This document shows positions 1-6,484 of a stretch of 6,484 nucleotides of DNA, piece by piece (within the stretch, counting starts at the first letter, position 1; each line of letters begins with the position of its first letter). Made by a program: the position numbers and the translations under genes. This DNA comes from Enteractinococcus sp. Lineage in GTDB: Bacteria > Actinomycetota > Actinomycetes > Actinomycetales > Micrococcaceae. The stretch lies in assembly GCA_029267455.1 (NCBI GenBank), contig JAJUIX010000073.1:1-6484 (forward strand), in the 5' to 3' direction. A model generated the notes under the pieces. That model saw nothing but the letters and a program-made list of their open reading frames with translations, was not told the origin of the DNA and did not search any database.

Positions 1-740
1 ACGCGATCATTATGCCGGACGCCGACTTAGACCAGGCAGCAGATGCCCTCATCGGTGCCGCATTTGGTGCCGCAGGTGAACGCTGCATGGCACTTTCCGT
101 TGCTGTGCCAGTAGGTCAAGAAACCGCAGACGCTCTGGTGGCCAAACTGACCGAGAAGGCGAAGAACCTCAAGGTCGGTCCATCACTGGACCCGTCATCA
201 GACTTCGGTCCTGTCGTAACCCCGGAAGCCAAAGCTCGTATCGAAGCGGCTATCGGAGCTGGTGTTGAAGAAGGCGCCGAACTGGTCCTGGACGGACGGG
301 GCGTGAAGATTGATGGCCACGAAGACGGTTTCTATGTTGGCGCTACTATCTTTGACCGCGCCACCAAGGACATGTCTATCTATACCGACGAGATCTTTGG
401 TCCGGTTCTCACGATTGTCCGTGCGGCAGACTTCGAAGAAGCCCTGGCGCTGCCATCTGATCACAAATACGGCAATGGTGTAGCCATCTTTACTCGTGAC
501 GGGGACACTGCACGCGAATTTGCCCGCCGTGTCAACGTCGGCATGGTCGGGGTCAATGTACCGATCCCTGTCCCCATCGCCTACTACACCTTCGGTGGGT
601 GGAAAGCTTCCGGCTTCGGAGACCTCAACCAGCACGGTGCTGACGCGTTCAAATTCGTGACCCGTACCAAGACTGTTACTTCTCGCTGGCCTTCAGGTGT
701 CAAAGAAGAAGCCAGCTTCACCATGCCAATCCAGCAGTAA
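1..740 (+). CDS. mmsA: Methylmalonate-semialdehyde dehydrogenase (CoA-acylating), C-terminal part, 5' end outside window
   Basis: This is the C-terminal half of a CoA-dependent aldehyde dehydrogenase that converts methylmalonate semialdehyde to propionyl-CoA with NAD and CoA. The frame is open through the left edge (Ala-Ile-Ile precede the Met at 12), so that Met is internal; about 246 of the family's usual ~500 residues are visible. The catalytic cysteine lies in GERCMA (Cys codon 84-86), and the aldehyde-dehydrogenase motif EIFGPVL begins at about 390. Near the end are GDLNQHG and the segment TKTVTSRWPSG, which I recognise as typical of MmsA rather than of general aldehyde dehydrogenases. 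The end is intact (TAA 738-740). It is the first visible gene of the valine operon, 8 nt before the hydrolase gene. The distal valine genes downstream support the assignment. The related IolA of inositol catabolism has the same fold and reaction, but the neighbours favour valine. Confidence 0.95.
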   Translation, partial: AIIMPDADLDQAADALIGAAFGAAGERCMALSVAVPVGQETADALVAKLTEKAKNLKVGPSLDPSSDFGPVVTPEAKARIEAAIGAGVEEGAELVLDGRGVKIDGHEDGFYVGATIFDRATKDMSIYTDEIFGPVLTIVRAADFEEALALPSDHKYGNGVAIFTRDGDTAREFARRVNVGMVGVNVPIPVPIAYYTFGGWKASGFGDLNQHGADAFKFVTRTKTVTSRWPSGVKEEASFTMPIQQ

Positions 741-744
741 AGGA
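740..744 (+). promoter_or_regulatory. Ribosome binding site of the 3-hydroxyisobutyryl-CoA hydrolase gene
   Basis: AAGGA overlaps the last base of the mmsA stop codon and lies 4 nt before the ATG at 749. It supports this start, although the spacing is on the short side. Confidence 0.6.
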
Positions 745-748
745 CCCC

Positions 749-1810
749 ATGTCACAAGATGAACTTCTGACATCCGTAGAAGGCGGTTTGGGCATCATCA
801 CGCTCAACCGCCCCCAAGCGGTCAATGCGCTGTCATATAACATGATCGGATTATTAGACGATGCATTGACGGAGTTTGAGCACAACGACAACGTCCATGC
901 CGTATTGGTGCGCGGCTCCGGGGACCGGGGCTTATGTTCGGGTGGCGATGTCGTCTCAATTTACAAAAGTGCCGTAGAGAATGACCTAGCCGGCGTCGTT
1001 CCCTTCTTCCGCGAAGAATACACGGTAGACCACCGCGTATCGGCATACCCAAAACCCTATATTGCCATCATGAACGGCCTGGTCCTAGGTGGTGGAGTGG
1101 GGATCTCGGTCCCCGGCTCCCACCGTGTCGTGACCGATTCGACCAGACTCGGTATGCCTGAAGTCGGTATCGGGTTTAGTCCCGATGTTGGCGGAGCCTA
1201 TTATTTGGCTCATGCCCCGTGTCATGTCGGCAACTACATGGCCCTGACCGGTACACATGTCTCGGGTGCAGATGCGGTGTATGCGGGCATGGCCGATGTG
1301 TTGATCTCAGACGAGCACATAGAAGAGCTCATCCAACGACTACAGCATATCGAAGCCCCAGAACACGTCGATCCCATCCTGGCTGAATATCACGAGTCGG
1401 CACCCTCCCCACTGGAAGCCGAAGCCCACTGGATTGACACGGCATTTGGCGCAGACACCGTCGAAGAGATCCTCGCGGAGGTAGAAAAAGTTGCCGATCA
1501 GGGCAACGAGGCCGCGCAGAAGGCCCTCAAAGCGCTGCAGCGGAATTCACCCACGGGCATGAAAGTCGCATTAGAAGCCATCCGACGCGCGAAAAACCTA
1601 ACCCTGGCAGAGACCCTAGCTCAAGACCTGCGCACCACTATGAACGCAGTTGCCGGCACCGAACTGGCTGAAGGGATTCGCGCCCAACTCATCGATAAAG
1701 ACCGCAACCCACAATGGTCACCTGCCCGCCTCGAAGAGGTGACCGACGAAATCGTCCAAGGATTCTTTGAACCCGTAGACGGCATCGACGATCTCGTCAT
1801 CAACACGTAA
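749..1810 (+). CDS. 3-hydroxyisobutyryl-CoA hydrolase (HIBCH-type, crotonase superfamily)
   Basis: Cytoplasmic thioesterase of valine catabolism: it hydrolyses 3-hydroxyisobutyryl-CoA to free 3-hydroxyisobutyrate and CoA. The 353-residue length fits the HIBCH branch (about 340-380) and is too long for a plain enoyl-CoA hydratase (about 260). The crotonase core is visible: NRPQAVNALS (20-29), the oxyanion-hole element CSGGD (63-67), YPKPYIAIMNG (100-110), LGGGVGIS (113-120) and MPEVGIGFSPDVGG (136-149). Glu138 and Asp146 occupy the Glu/Asp pair that is conserved eight residues apart in HIBCH enzymes and separates the hydrolases from hydratases. The C-terminal extension after about residue 220, including NSPTGMKVALEAI, is also typical of HIBCH. 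The start is supported by AAGGA just upstream and by full N-terminal domain length. The gene contains several TTA codons, including two in a row near 853-858. Databases may name it simply enoyl-CoA hydratase/isomerase family protein. Confidence 0.92.
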   Translation: MSQDELLTSVEGGLGIITLNRPQAVNALSYNMIGLLDDALTEFEHNDNVHAVLVRGSGDRGLCSGGDVVSIYKSAVENDLAGVVPFFREEYTVDHRVSAYPKPYIAIMNGLVLGGGVGISVPGSHRVVTDSTRLGMPEVGIGFSPDVGGAYYLAHAPCHVGNYMALTGTHVSGADAVYAGMADVLISDEHIEELIQRLQHIEAPEHVDPILAEYHESAPSPLEAEAHWIDTAFGADTVEEILAEVEKVADQGNEAAQKALKALQRNSPTGMKVALEAIRRAKNLTLAETLAQDLRTTMNAVAGTELAEGIRAQLIDKDRNPQWSPARLEEVTDEIVQGFFEPVDGIDDLVINT

Positions 1811-1813
1811 GGA
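1809..1813 (+). promoter_or_regulatory. Ribosome binding site of mmsB
   Basis: AAGGA starts inside the TAA stop codon of the preceding hydrolase gene and ends 6 nt before the ATG at 1820. This fixes the mmsB start and suits reinitiation by ribosomes finishing the upstream gene. Confidence 0.7.
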
Positions 1814-1819
1814 CCAACT

Positions 1820-2698
1820 ATGAAAATCGCTTTTCTTGGCCTAGGAAACATGGGATTCCATATGGCGCGCAATCTGGCAGCCGCAGGATACGATGTGACA
1901 GGCTTCGATGTTGTTGAGAAAGCTCTCCATGCCATCGCAGAACACGGTGTGACACCCGCAGACTCTGCTCGAGCAGCTGTTGATGGTGCTGACGTGGTGA
2001 TCACCATGTTCCCTGCCGGTCAACATGTTTTGGAGGCATACCAAAACGATCTGCTAGACGCCGCGAAAGAAAATACGCTGTTTATCGATTCGTCCACGAT
2101 CGCTGTCGATGATGCGAAACAAGCAGCTGAGATGGCCCGTGCGGCTGGCCATCGTGCCATCGACGCTCCAGTATCTGGTGGCACCAAAGGAGCTGACCAA
2201 GGCACGCTGACGTTTATGGTGGGTGGGAACCAAGAAGATTTCGACCAGGCTAAACCACTATTTGAGGTCATGGGACGAAAGATCGTACACACCGGTGAAT
2301 CCGGGACCGGTCAGGCTGCCAAGGTCGTAAATAACATGGCACTGGCGATCAATACGATTGGAGCAGCCGAAGCATTTAGTCTGGGTGAAAACCTCGGACT
2401 AAGTCACCAAACGCTCTATGACGTCATGTCGACCTCAGCGGCACAATCCTGGGCAGTGAGTACCAACTGCCCGGTCCCTGGTCCTGTTCCGGAGGCGCCA
2501 GCATCACACGACTATCGGCCAGGATTCGCCACCGCCCTGATGGCTAAGGATCTGGGCCTAGCGAAAGCTGCGATCGAATCCACCCAGACCCCGGCAGACT
2601 TCGGTATGGCCGCTTACCGGGCGTACACTGACTTCAACACTGAAGAGAACTCCGGTAAAGACTTCTCCGCCATTATCCAGACCAAAAAGAAAGGCTAA
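1820..2698 (+). CDS. mmsB: 3-hydroxyisobutyrate dehydrogenase
   Basis: NAD-dependent cytoplasmic dehydrogenase that oxidises 3-hydroxyisobutyrate to methylmalonate semialdehyde, the substrate of MmsA from the same operon. At 292 residues it is a normal full-length member of the beta-hydroxyacid dehydrogenase family. The N-terminal Rossmann motif is [15 protein letters not shown] (5-19). The substrate-binding signature [16 protein letters not shown] spans 115-130. The catalytic-helix motif [11 protein letters not shown] (162-172) carries the catalytic Lys168 and the conserved Asn172, and [12 protein letters not shown] (237-248) carries the second conserved lysine (243). The segment [11 protein letters not shown] (217-227) is characteristic of 3-hydroxyisobutyrate dehydrogenase proper, rather than of tartronate semialdehyde reductase or glyoxylate reductase relatives. 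The start has a well-spaced AAGGA. The stop TAA shares its last base with the next ATG, implying translational coupling to the enoyl-CoA hydratase. Confidence 0.96.
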   Translation: MKIAFLGLGNMGFHMARNLAAAGYDVTGFDVVEKALHAIAEHGVTPADSARAAVDGADVVITMFPAGQHVLEAYQNDLLDAAKENTLFIDSSTIAVDDAKQAAEMARAAGHRAIDAPVSGGTKGADQGTLTFMVGGNQEDFDQAKPLFEVMGRKIVHTGESGTGQAAKVVNNMALAINTIGAAEAFSLGENLGLSHQTLYDVMSTSAAQSWAVSTNCPVPGPVPEAPASHDYRPGFATALMAKDLGLAKAAIESTQTPADFGMAAYRAYTDFNTEENSGKDFSAIIQTKKKG

Positions 2699-3474
2699 TG
2701 TTGTCAGACCAAGTTATTTTGACCGAAACCGTTGATCGTGTGGGTGTCATCCGTCTCAATCGTCCCAAGGCTCTGAACGCTCTGAACCAAGAGGTGATGC
2801 ACGCCGTCGTCGATGCGGCAGAAGCTTTCGAGGATGATCCCAATATCATGGCGATTGTCATCACCGGCAACGAAAAAGCATTCGCAGCTGGTGCAGACAT
2901 CAAAGAAATGTCTGACATGTCCTTTATCGATGTGCAGCAGGCAGATTTCTCCGCTCATTGGGAACGGTTTACAGCGGTCCGGTTGCCAATTATTGCTGCG
3001 GTCAATGGGTACGCATTGGGCGGTGGTTGCGAGCTAGCGATGATGGCGGACATCATGGTGGCCGGTCCAAAAACGAAGTTCGGACAGCCCGAGATTAACC
3101 TGGGTGTTATCCCCGGCTGGGGCGGTTCACAGCGTTTGACCCGCGCCGTCGGAAAAGCTAAAGCGATGGACATGATCCTTACCGGGCGCATGATGGATGG
3201 TGAAGAGGCGGAACGTGCAGGGCTGGTAGCTCGGTTAGTCGAAGACAACAAGGTCTTTGATACGGCCATGGAGATTGCGCAAACTATCGCTTCGAAATCA
3301 CGGCCGGTCGCGATGGTTGCAAAAGAAGCAGTCAATACGGCATTCGAAACCACGTTGTCTCAAGGTGTGCTGTTTGAACGCCGCGCTTTCCACGCACTGT
3401 TCGCGCTCGATGACCAAAAAGAAGGTATGGACGCATTCGCCAATAAACGCGAAGCTCAATTCCAAGACCGTTAG
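2698..3474 (+). CDS. Enoyl-CoA hydratase (probable methacrylyl-CoA hydratase role)
   Basis: Crotonase-family hydratase that adds water across the double bond of 2-enoyl-CoA. In this operon the likely substrate is methacrylyl-CoA, giving 3-hydroxyisobutyryl-CoA for the hydrolase at 749-1810. The 258-residue length is normal. Visible motifs are [11 protein letters not shown] (20-30), the oxyanion-hole segment [11 protein letters not shown] (61-71), [13 protein letters not shown] (106-118) with catalytic Glu112, and [19 protein letters not shown] (129-147) with catalytic Glu132. The two glutamates are 20 residues apart, as in classical mitochondrial hydratase, so an active hydratase is expected. 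From memory the sequence resembles mycobacterial EchA8. The ATG overlaps the mmsB stop by one base (TAATG), and a purine-rich AAGAAAGG run immediately upstream, inside mmsB, may serve as the ribosome binding site at short spacing. Activity on straight-chain enoyl-CoAs in general beta-oxidation is equally possible; the methacrylyl role is inferred from context. It is the last gene of the operon. Confidence 0.93.
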   Translation: MLSDQVILTETVDRVGVIRLNRPKALNALNQEVMHAVVDAAEAFEDDPNIMAIVITGNEKAFAAGADIKEMSDMSFIDVQQADFSAHWERFTAVRLPIIAAVNGYALGGGCELAMMADIMVAGPKTKFGQPEINLGVIPGWGGSQRLTRAVGKAKAMDMILTGRMMDGEEAERAGLVARLVEDNKVFDTAMEIAQTIASKSRPVAMVAKEAVNTAFETTLSQGVLFERRAFHALFALDDQKEGMDAFANKREAQFQDR

Positions 3475-3512
3475 AGCTTTGTGGTGGTCTGCCACTGAGT
3501 GACGCTCTTGAT

Positions 3513-3551
3513 GAAGCGGAGGGCTGGAAGTTCCAGTCCTCAGCTTCTTTT
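3513..3551 (+). terminator. Intrinsic terminator of the valine operon
   Basis: A 15-bp stem pairs 3513-3527 with 3533-3547, with one G-A mismatch (3518/3542) and one G-U pair (3523/3537). The loop is five bases, or three if the next A-T pair forms. The stem is followed at once by TTTT (3548-3551). It lies 38 nt after the hydratase stop, the expected place for the operon's rho-independent terminator. Confidence 0.8.
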
Positions 3552-3615
3552 GGACTGCATCAGCTAGTCCTCTACACCTGCCCCGCGCTCCAGACGAGAA
3601 CGTTGATAAATGCAC

Positions 3616-3656
3616 AAAGTGCGGGCCAGAGCTACGCTACGGCCCGCACTTTATTT
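3616..3656. terminator. Bidirectional terminator between the convergent genes
   Basis: A perfect 12-bp inverted repeat, AAAGTGCGGGCC (3616-3627) and GGCCCGCACTTT (3641-3652), encloses a 13-nt loop. On the + strand the stem runs into TTTATTT. On the - strand it lies 29 nt past the stop of the large convergent gene and is followed by a weaker T-rich stretch (TTTGTGCATTTATC). It can serve as terminator for the - strand gene and as a backup for the valine operon. Confidence 0.8.
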
Positions 3657-3681
3657 GTGTAGGGTAGACCCTGCGCGGTGG

Positions 3682-6484
3682 TTAGTGAGAATTCATTAAT
3701 TCCGGGTTCTGTGAGTTGTGTTCGATATCGATACGAAGGCGAAGGCTGTCGTGTTCTTCGTCCTCCAGTGCTGGTACAGCACTTGCCGAAGTCGACCCGC
3801 CACCGCCCCTCAGCACAGTGGAGGTGGCCGGGTTGTCGTCATGGCTCTCTGGAGCCGAGGTGGTCGACTCGATTTCAACCATCCCTTGTTGCCTTGAGAG
3901 GTGGACGTCAAGACCTGTGGTCTCGACCGTTGGTTCCTCAGCTGGCATTGAAGATGACGCGATTGCAGCGTCCTGAGTAGTAAAGGTCACAGCGGCTTCT
4001 GCGCTGCTCAGTGGACTTGTCTCTGAACCAACTGCGACGCCACTCAGCTGCACTGTGACGTTGAGTTGTTCTCCTGCGTCCTCAGGGGAGGGGTCGCTAG
4101 GCATCGGCATGGCGCCGTCCAGCCCAGCTTGGGATACCGCCGTGTCGCTTTCGAGTTCGGTTCCTTCATTATGGTTTTCCGCAGTTCCCCCGTTGTGAGT
4201 CGGAGCTGTTTGAGTCTGATCAATGTCGCTAGCACCAGGATGCTGCGCTGAACCGGTGTTATCGGTACCTTCCTGCGGTGGGAGTGGGGCCTGCTCAGTT
4301 GAAGACTCTGATACAAGAGAAGACGGTACCGAGGTCTCTGAAGCCGAACTCGTCGTATTTTCGCTCTCATCTGTGGGCGCAGGGTTATCGGAGACCTGTG
4401 CCGGATCAGTCTCGGCCTGCTCGGATTCGGTCGCCTCTGCATTTGGGGCAAAGCCGTCGTTGTCGACTTGCCCTGGGGTACTGGTCTCGGGCTCTGGTGC
4501 TGGTTGCGTTGGAGCCGAGGCTTCCGGAGTGGCGTCGGTTCCGTGAGCTGGTTCAGGTTCTACGGGGGTAACAGTCTCATATGTCGGATCAGACTCAGAT
4601 TGCTCAGGTGACTCCGTCGCCGTATCTGTCGTTTCGGGCGAGGTCGCAGGAATTTCTGTCTGATCAGCTTGGGCGGCAGGCATCTCCGTTTCAGGGACCG
4701 TAGTTTCTGAGACCGAGCCTTCGTTTGCCCCCGGCGTCGCAGGGGGCGCTTCGTTTGCAGACGGGTTACCGGCCTCGGAGTCTTCGATGGCATCACTGGC
4801 GGGCGGTATATCAGGTGCACCATCCTGGCCTAAGTCCGGAGTGCCACCGTTGATATCAGCAGGAGGCTGCGGTGAAGTTTCATTAGCCGCTGGTATTTCC
4901 AGATCGGGCAGCTCTAGTTCAATATCAGAGCCGGGACTACTTGAGTTTGGTGCTGAAGGCTCCTGAACCGACGCATTTGGCGCTGGAGCAGACACGCTCG
5001 GTGACGTCTCTGGCACCGTCGGTGCTGAAGTCGGTGCGGGTTGTGAGGGTTCTGGCGTGGGCGTTGGACCCTCGCTGGAGGGTGCCTGCTGTGCTGGGGA
5101 AGGGGTGTCCGAACCACCGGGCGTGTCGATATTCGTGTCAGACGGCGGGGTGACAATGAAATCATCTGGATTCAGAGGGAATTGCAGGTCGAACAGCGGG
5201 TGTGGTCCATGTGGGACACTCACGCCGGGTTGGACGGCTCCGCTTGGTGAATCCAGGCCTGGGGCTGGTGCTGTCGTAAAATGCCGTAGGACGGTACTCA
5301 GGTCTGAACCCGAAGGTGTCCCTGAGGAGTTATTGGTAAGACCGCGCACCCAGTCAACGGCTTTTTCGCCTTCACCATATGCGGGCACTTGTCGGAAAAG
5401 AGTGTTCCAGCCGAGACTGCCTGAGAGAAGATCTTGAACAAATGGTTTTGATTTACTAAAGACTCCGGAGATTTTCCCGATACCCATCAGGAACTCACCA
5501 TTACGTTGTGCCGCGGGCAGCGATCTGGCAGCGTTGATGAGATTGGCCCCGTCTTTGAGATCTTTCCACTTGAACAGTCCAGGACGGGCCAAGTCTCGCA
5601 ATCCATTTGCCAGGCCTTTCCATTCCAAGGCGCGGGCTCCGTTTTGACCATATGTCGATGCCGCTAGGCGGAATCTGGTGATTGGTCCGTAGACCCCACG
5701 CGAAGCATTCCAGAAGGCCCGGCCGTGACTGGCGAAACCGTCAGCGATCTTGCCGAAGTTGCCGAGACCAGATAGTGCTAGAAATACGGTTGACAGAGCC
5801 AATTCCCAGCCTGATCTATCTCCAGCAAAGAACCCCATAAGGTCATCGCTATAAACCAACAGCGAGGTTGCTAACCCAATGAGGGGCAGAACCCACCCGC
5901 CGAAGAAAAATCCGGCGATCGTCGCAGCGATGGCCACCACAACGGCGATCTGGACGATCACTTCCCAGGCATCGGAATAGTACACGGTCTCCCACCAGGA
6001 GATCTGCGGAGCATGGTCTTGTGCCGCATCGACCGTGTCGGCATAGCGGCTGGCAGTGGATTCGTATTCTCCGTGGTTGCGGTGAGCTTCTTGACGAGCC
6101 GCTTCGAGCTCGTCAATGGCTTCGGTGAGCTTTTCTTCGTAATTCGCCAGCGTACTTTCGGCTGCACTTAAACGTCGATCCGCCCCACTTTGTTCGTCAT
6201 CGGACGCCCTGCGCGCTTCTGATTTTGCGGAGCGGACGACGCCCTTCTGACTGCTGACAAGTCCGTCGAATAGGACTCGATTAGCCTCGGCAGCTTCTGC
6301 GCGTTGCAAACAGCTCAACGAGACCTGTTGGAAGCCGGGCAGCTCACCGGCCCACCCTTTTAGAGCGTTTCCAACTTCTTCAAAACTCTCACTGAATAAA
6401 CGAAATTCGCTGATCAACGGGGTGATCTCGGAGGCAAATTTCTCCGCGTATTCACCGACCATATCCGGGTTGTCGCCAATCGCC
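3682..6484 (-). CDS. Large T7SS-substrate-like membrane/coiled-coil protein with long Pro/Ser/Thr/Glu-rich tail, 5' end outside window
   Basis: I do not recognise a named gene. Numbering is from the first visible Met (codon 6462-6460); the frame stays open to the window edge (AIGDNPD precedes that Met) and no ribosome binding site lies before it, so the true start is probably outside. Residues 1-75 are helical, with GDNPD before and a WAG turn at 37-39, resembling the N-terminal region of actinobacterial T7SS (ESX) substrates and polymorphic toxins. Residues ~52-148 are charged, Ala/Glu/Arg-rich and likely coiled coil. Residues 168-204 are strongly hydrophobic (one or two membrane helices), followed by AGDRSGWELALSTVFLALSG (213-232), like the pre-toxin segment of such proteins. 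Residues 205-375 look folded and helical. Residues ~376-900 are disordered, rich in Pro, Ser, Thr, Glu and Ala. The tail ends in HDSLRLRIDIEH. There is no Sec signal peptide at the visible end, no LPXTG and no recognisable toxin domain. The single cysteine is Cys51. T7SS export is inferred, not shown. Confidence 0.75.
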   Translation of the reverse strand, partial: AIGDNPDMVGEYAEKFASEITPLISEFRLFSESFEEVGNALKGWAGELPGFQQVSLSCLQRAEAAEANRVLFDGLVSSQKGVVRSAKSEARRASDDEQSGADRRLSAAESTLANYEEKLTEAIDELEAARQEAHRNHGEYESTASRYADTVDAAQDHAPQISWWETVYYSDAWEVIVQIAVVVAIAATIAGFFFGGWVLPLIGLATSLLVYSDDLMGFFAGDRSGWELALSTVFLALSGLGNFGKIADGFASHGRAFWNASRGVYGPITRFRLAASTYGQNGARALEWKGLANGLRDLARPGLFKWKDLKDGANLINAARSLPAAQRNGEFLMGIGKISGVFSKSKPFVQDLLSGSLGWNTLFRQVPAYGEGEKAVDWVRGLTNNSSGTPSGSDLSTVLRHFTTAPAPGLDSPSGAVQPGVSVPHGPHPLFDLQFPLNPDDFIVTPPSDTNIDTPGGSDTPSPAQQAPSSEGPTPTPEPSQPAPTSAPTVPETSPSVSAPAPNASVQEPSAPNSSSPGSDIELELPDLEIPAANETSPQPPADINGGTPDLGQDGAPDIPPASDAIEDSEAGNPSANEAPPATPGANEGSVSETTVPETEMPAAQADQTEIPATSPETTDTATESPEQSESDPTYETVTPVEPEPAHGTDATPEASAPTQPAPEPETSTPGQVDNDGFAPNAEATESEQAETDPAQVSDNPAPTDESENTTSSASETSVPSSLVSESSTEQAPLPPQEGTDNTGSAQHPGASDIDQTQTAPTHNGGTAENHNEGTELESDTAVSQAGLDGAMPMPSDPSPEDAGEQLNVTVQLSGVAVGSETSPLSSAEAAVTFTTQDAAIASSSMPAEEPTVETTGLDVHLSRQQGMVEIESTTSAPESHDDNPATSTVLRGGGGSTSASAVPALEDEEHDSLRLRIDIEHNSQNPELMNSH
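3763..5337 (-). other. Low-complexity coding segment: ~525-residue disordered Pro/Ser/Thr/Glu/Ala region
   Basis: This is residues ~376-900 of the large - strand protein. Asp and Glu are frequent, Lys and Arg almost absent, and aromatic residues very rare, so the segment is strongly acidic and should be disordered. Short themes such as PAPEPE, ETSP, TPEP and PANET recur without a fixed period, so it is a compositional region rather than a tandem repeat. Near the C-terminal side it holds isolated beta-prone stretches (NVTVQLSGVAV at 801-811, GLDVHLSRQQGMVEIE at 850-865) and a GGGG linker at 886-889. Likely roles are a spacer across the cell envelope or a flexible tail. The skewed composition also yields long spurious frames on both strands. 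Confidence 0.7.
5851..5962 (-). other. Hydrophobic membrane segment(s) within the large protein
   Basis: Residues 168-204 of the - strand protein contain an unbroken run of Ile, Val, Ala, Leu, Phe and Gly, with a GGW break at 188-190. It is long enough for two closely spaced membrane helices or one helix plus a re-entrant turn. It directly follows the coiled coil and a WWETVYYSDAW aromatic patch (156-166) of the kind found at membrane interfaces. Confidence 0.65.

Noticed and set aside
198..635. 145-codon open frame on the - strand inside mmsA
   Set aside because: It lies wholly opposite a clear aldehyde dehydrogenase coding region, its product resembles nothing I know, and it has no convincing ribosome binding site.
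3473..3508. Weak nested hairpin (AGAGC/GCTCT around GTGG/CCAC) right after the hydratase stop
   Set aside because: The two stems are short with unpaired bases between them, and there is no T run. The hairpin at 3513-3547 is far stronger.
3678..3980. 100-codon + strand frame starting just before the stop of the large gene
   Set aside because: It lies opposite the end of the large gene, begins after the bidirectional terminator, and shows no promoter or ribosome binding site. Its sequence reads as an antisense shadow.
4044..4451. Arg/Pro/Leu-rich open frames overlapping the low-complexity tail (also 4560-4823 and 4914-5165 on the - strand, and 4223-4571 and 5057-5437 on the + strand)
   Set aside because: They are frame-shifted readings of the Pro/Ser/Thr/Glu-rich segment. 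Its codon composition removes stop codons from other frames, and their products are compositionally odd with no domains.
4727..4747. GC-rich inverted repeat GCCCCC/GGGGGC inside the large gene
   Set aside because: It is a 6-bp stem with a 9-nt loop formed by Pro, Gly and Ala codons, with no T run on either side. It is better explained by coding content than by a terminator or regulator.
3763..5337. Possible tandem repeats or CRISPR-like array in the low-complexity region
   Set aside because: Short motifs recur, but there is no constant repeat length or conserved nucleotide unit. The similarity is at the level of amino-acid composition.
5364..5378. YGEGE (residues 362-366) as a type VII YxxxD/E export motif
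   Set aside because: It fits the pattern by chance but lies far from the N-terminal helical region, not after a helix-turn-helix pair, so it is not evidence of export.

Overview
The window looks like chromosomal DNA from an actinobacterium of moderate G+C content (by eye in the mid-50s percent, not computed). Two things suggest this: the gene order and protein character of a valine-catabolism operon, and a large convergent gene whose N-terminal half resembles actinobacterial proteins exported by type VII secretion (T7SS). A moderate-G+C member of the Micrococcales is a reasonable guess, but no marker gene here proves it.

Positions 1-3474 (+ strand) hold a tight operon of four genes: the C-terminal part of CoA-acylating methylmalonate-semialdehyde dehydrogenase (mmsA, cut by the window start), 3-hydroxyisobutyryl-CoA hydrolase, 3-hydroxyisobutyrate dehydrogenase (mmsB) and an enoyl-CoA hydratase. 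Spacing is 8 nt, 9 nt and then a 1-nt stop/start overlap, so there is no room for internal promoters. The four enzymes fit four successive steps of distal valine breakdown: methacrylyl-CoA is hydrated, the CoA ester is hydrolysed, 3-hydroxyisobutyrate is oxidised by NAD, and methylmalonate semialdehyde is converted oxidatively to propionyl-CoA.

Positions 3475-3681 are a non-coding gap between convergent genes. It carries two strong hairpins: one followed by a T run on the + strand (3513-3551), and one perfect 12-bp stem that can work in both directions (3616-3656).

Positions 3682-6484 (- strand) are a single very long reading frame (at least 933 codons) that runs out of the window at its 5' end. 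It encodes a helical T7SS-substrate-like N-terminal region, a coiled coil, a hydrophobic membrane/pre-toxin-like region, and then roughly 500 residues of Pro/Ser/Thr/Glu-rich low-complexity sequence with a short charged tail. No recognisable toxin or enzyme domain is visible. This is the least ordinary object in the window.
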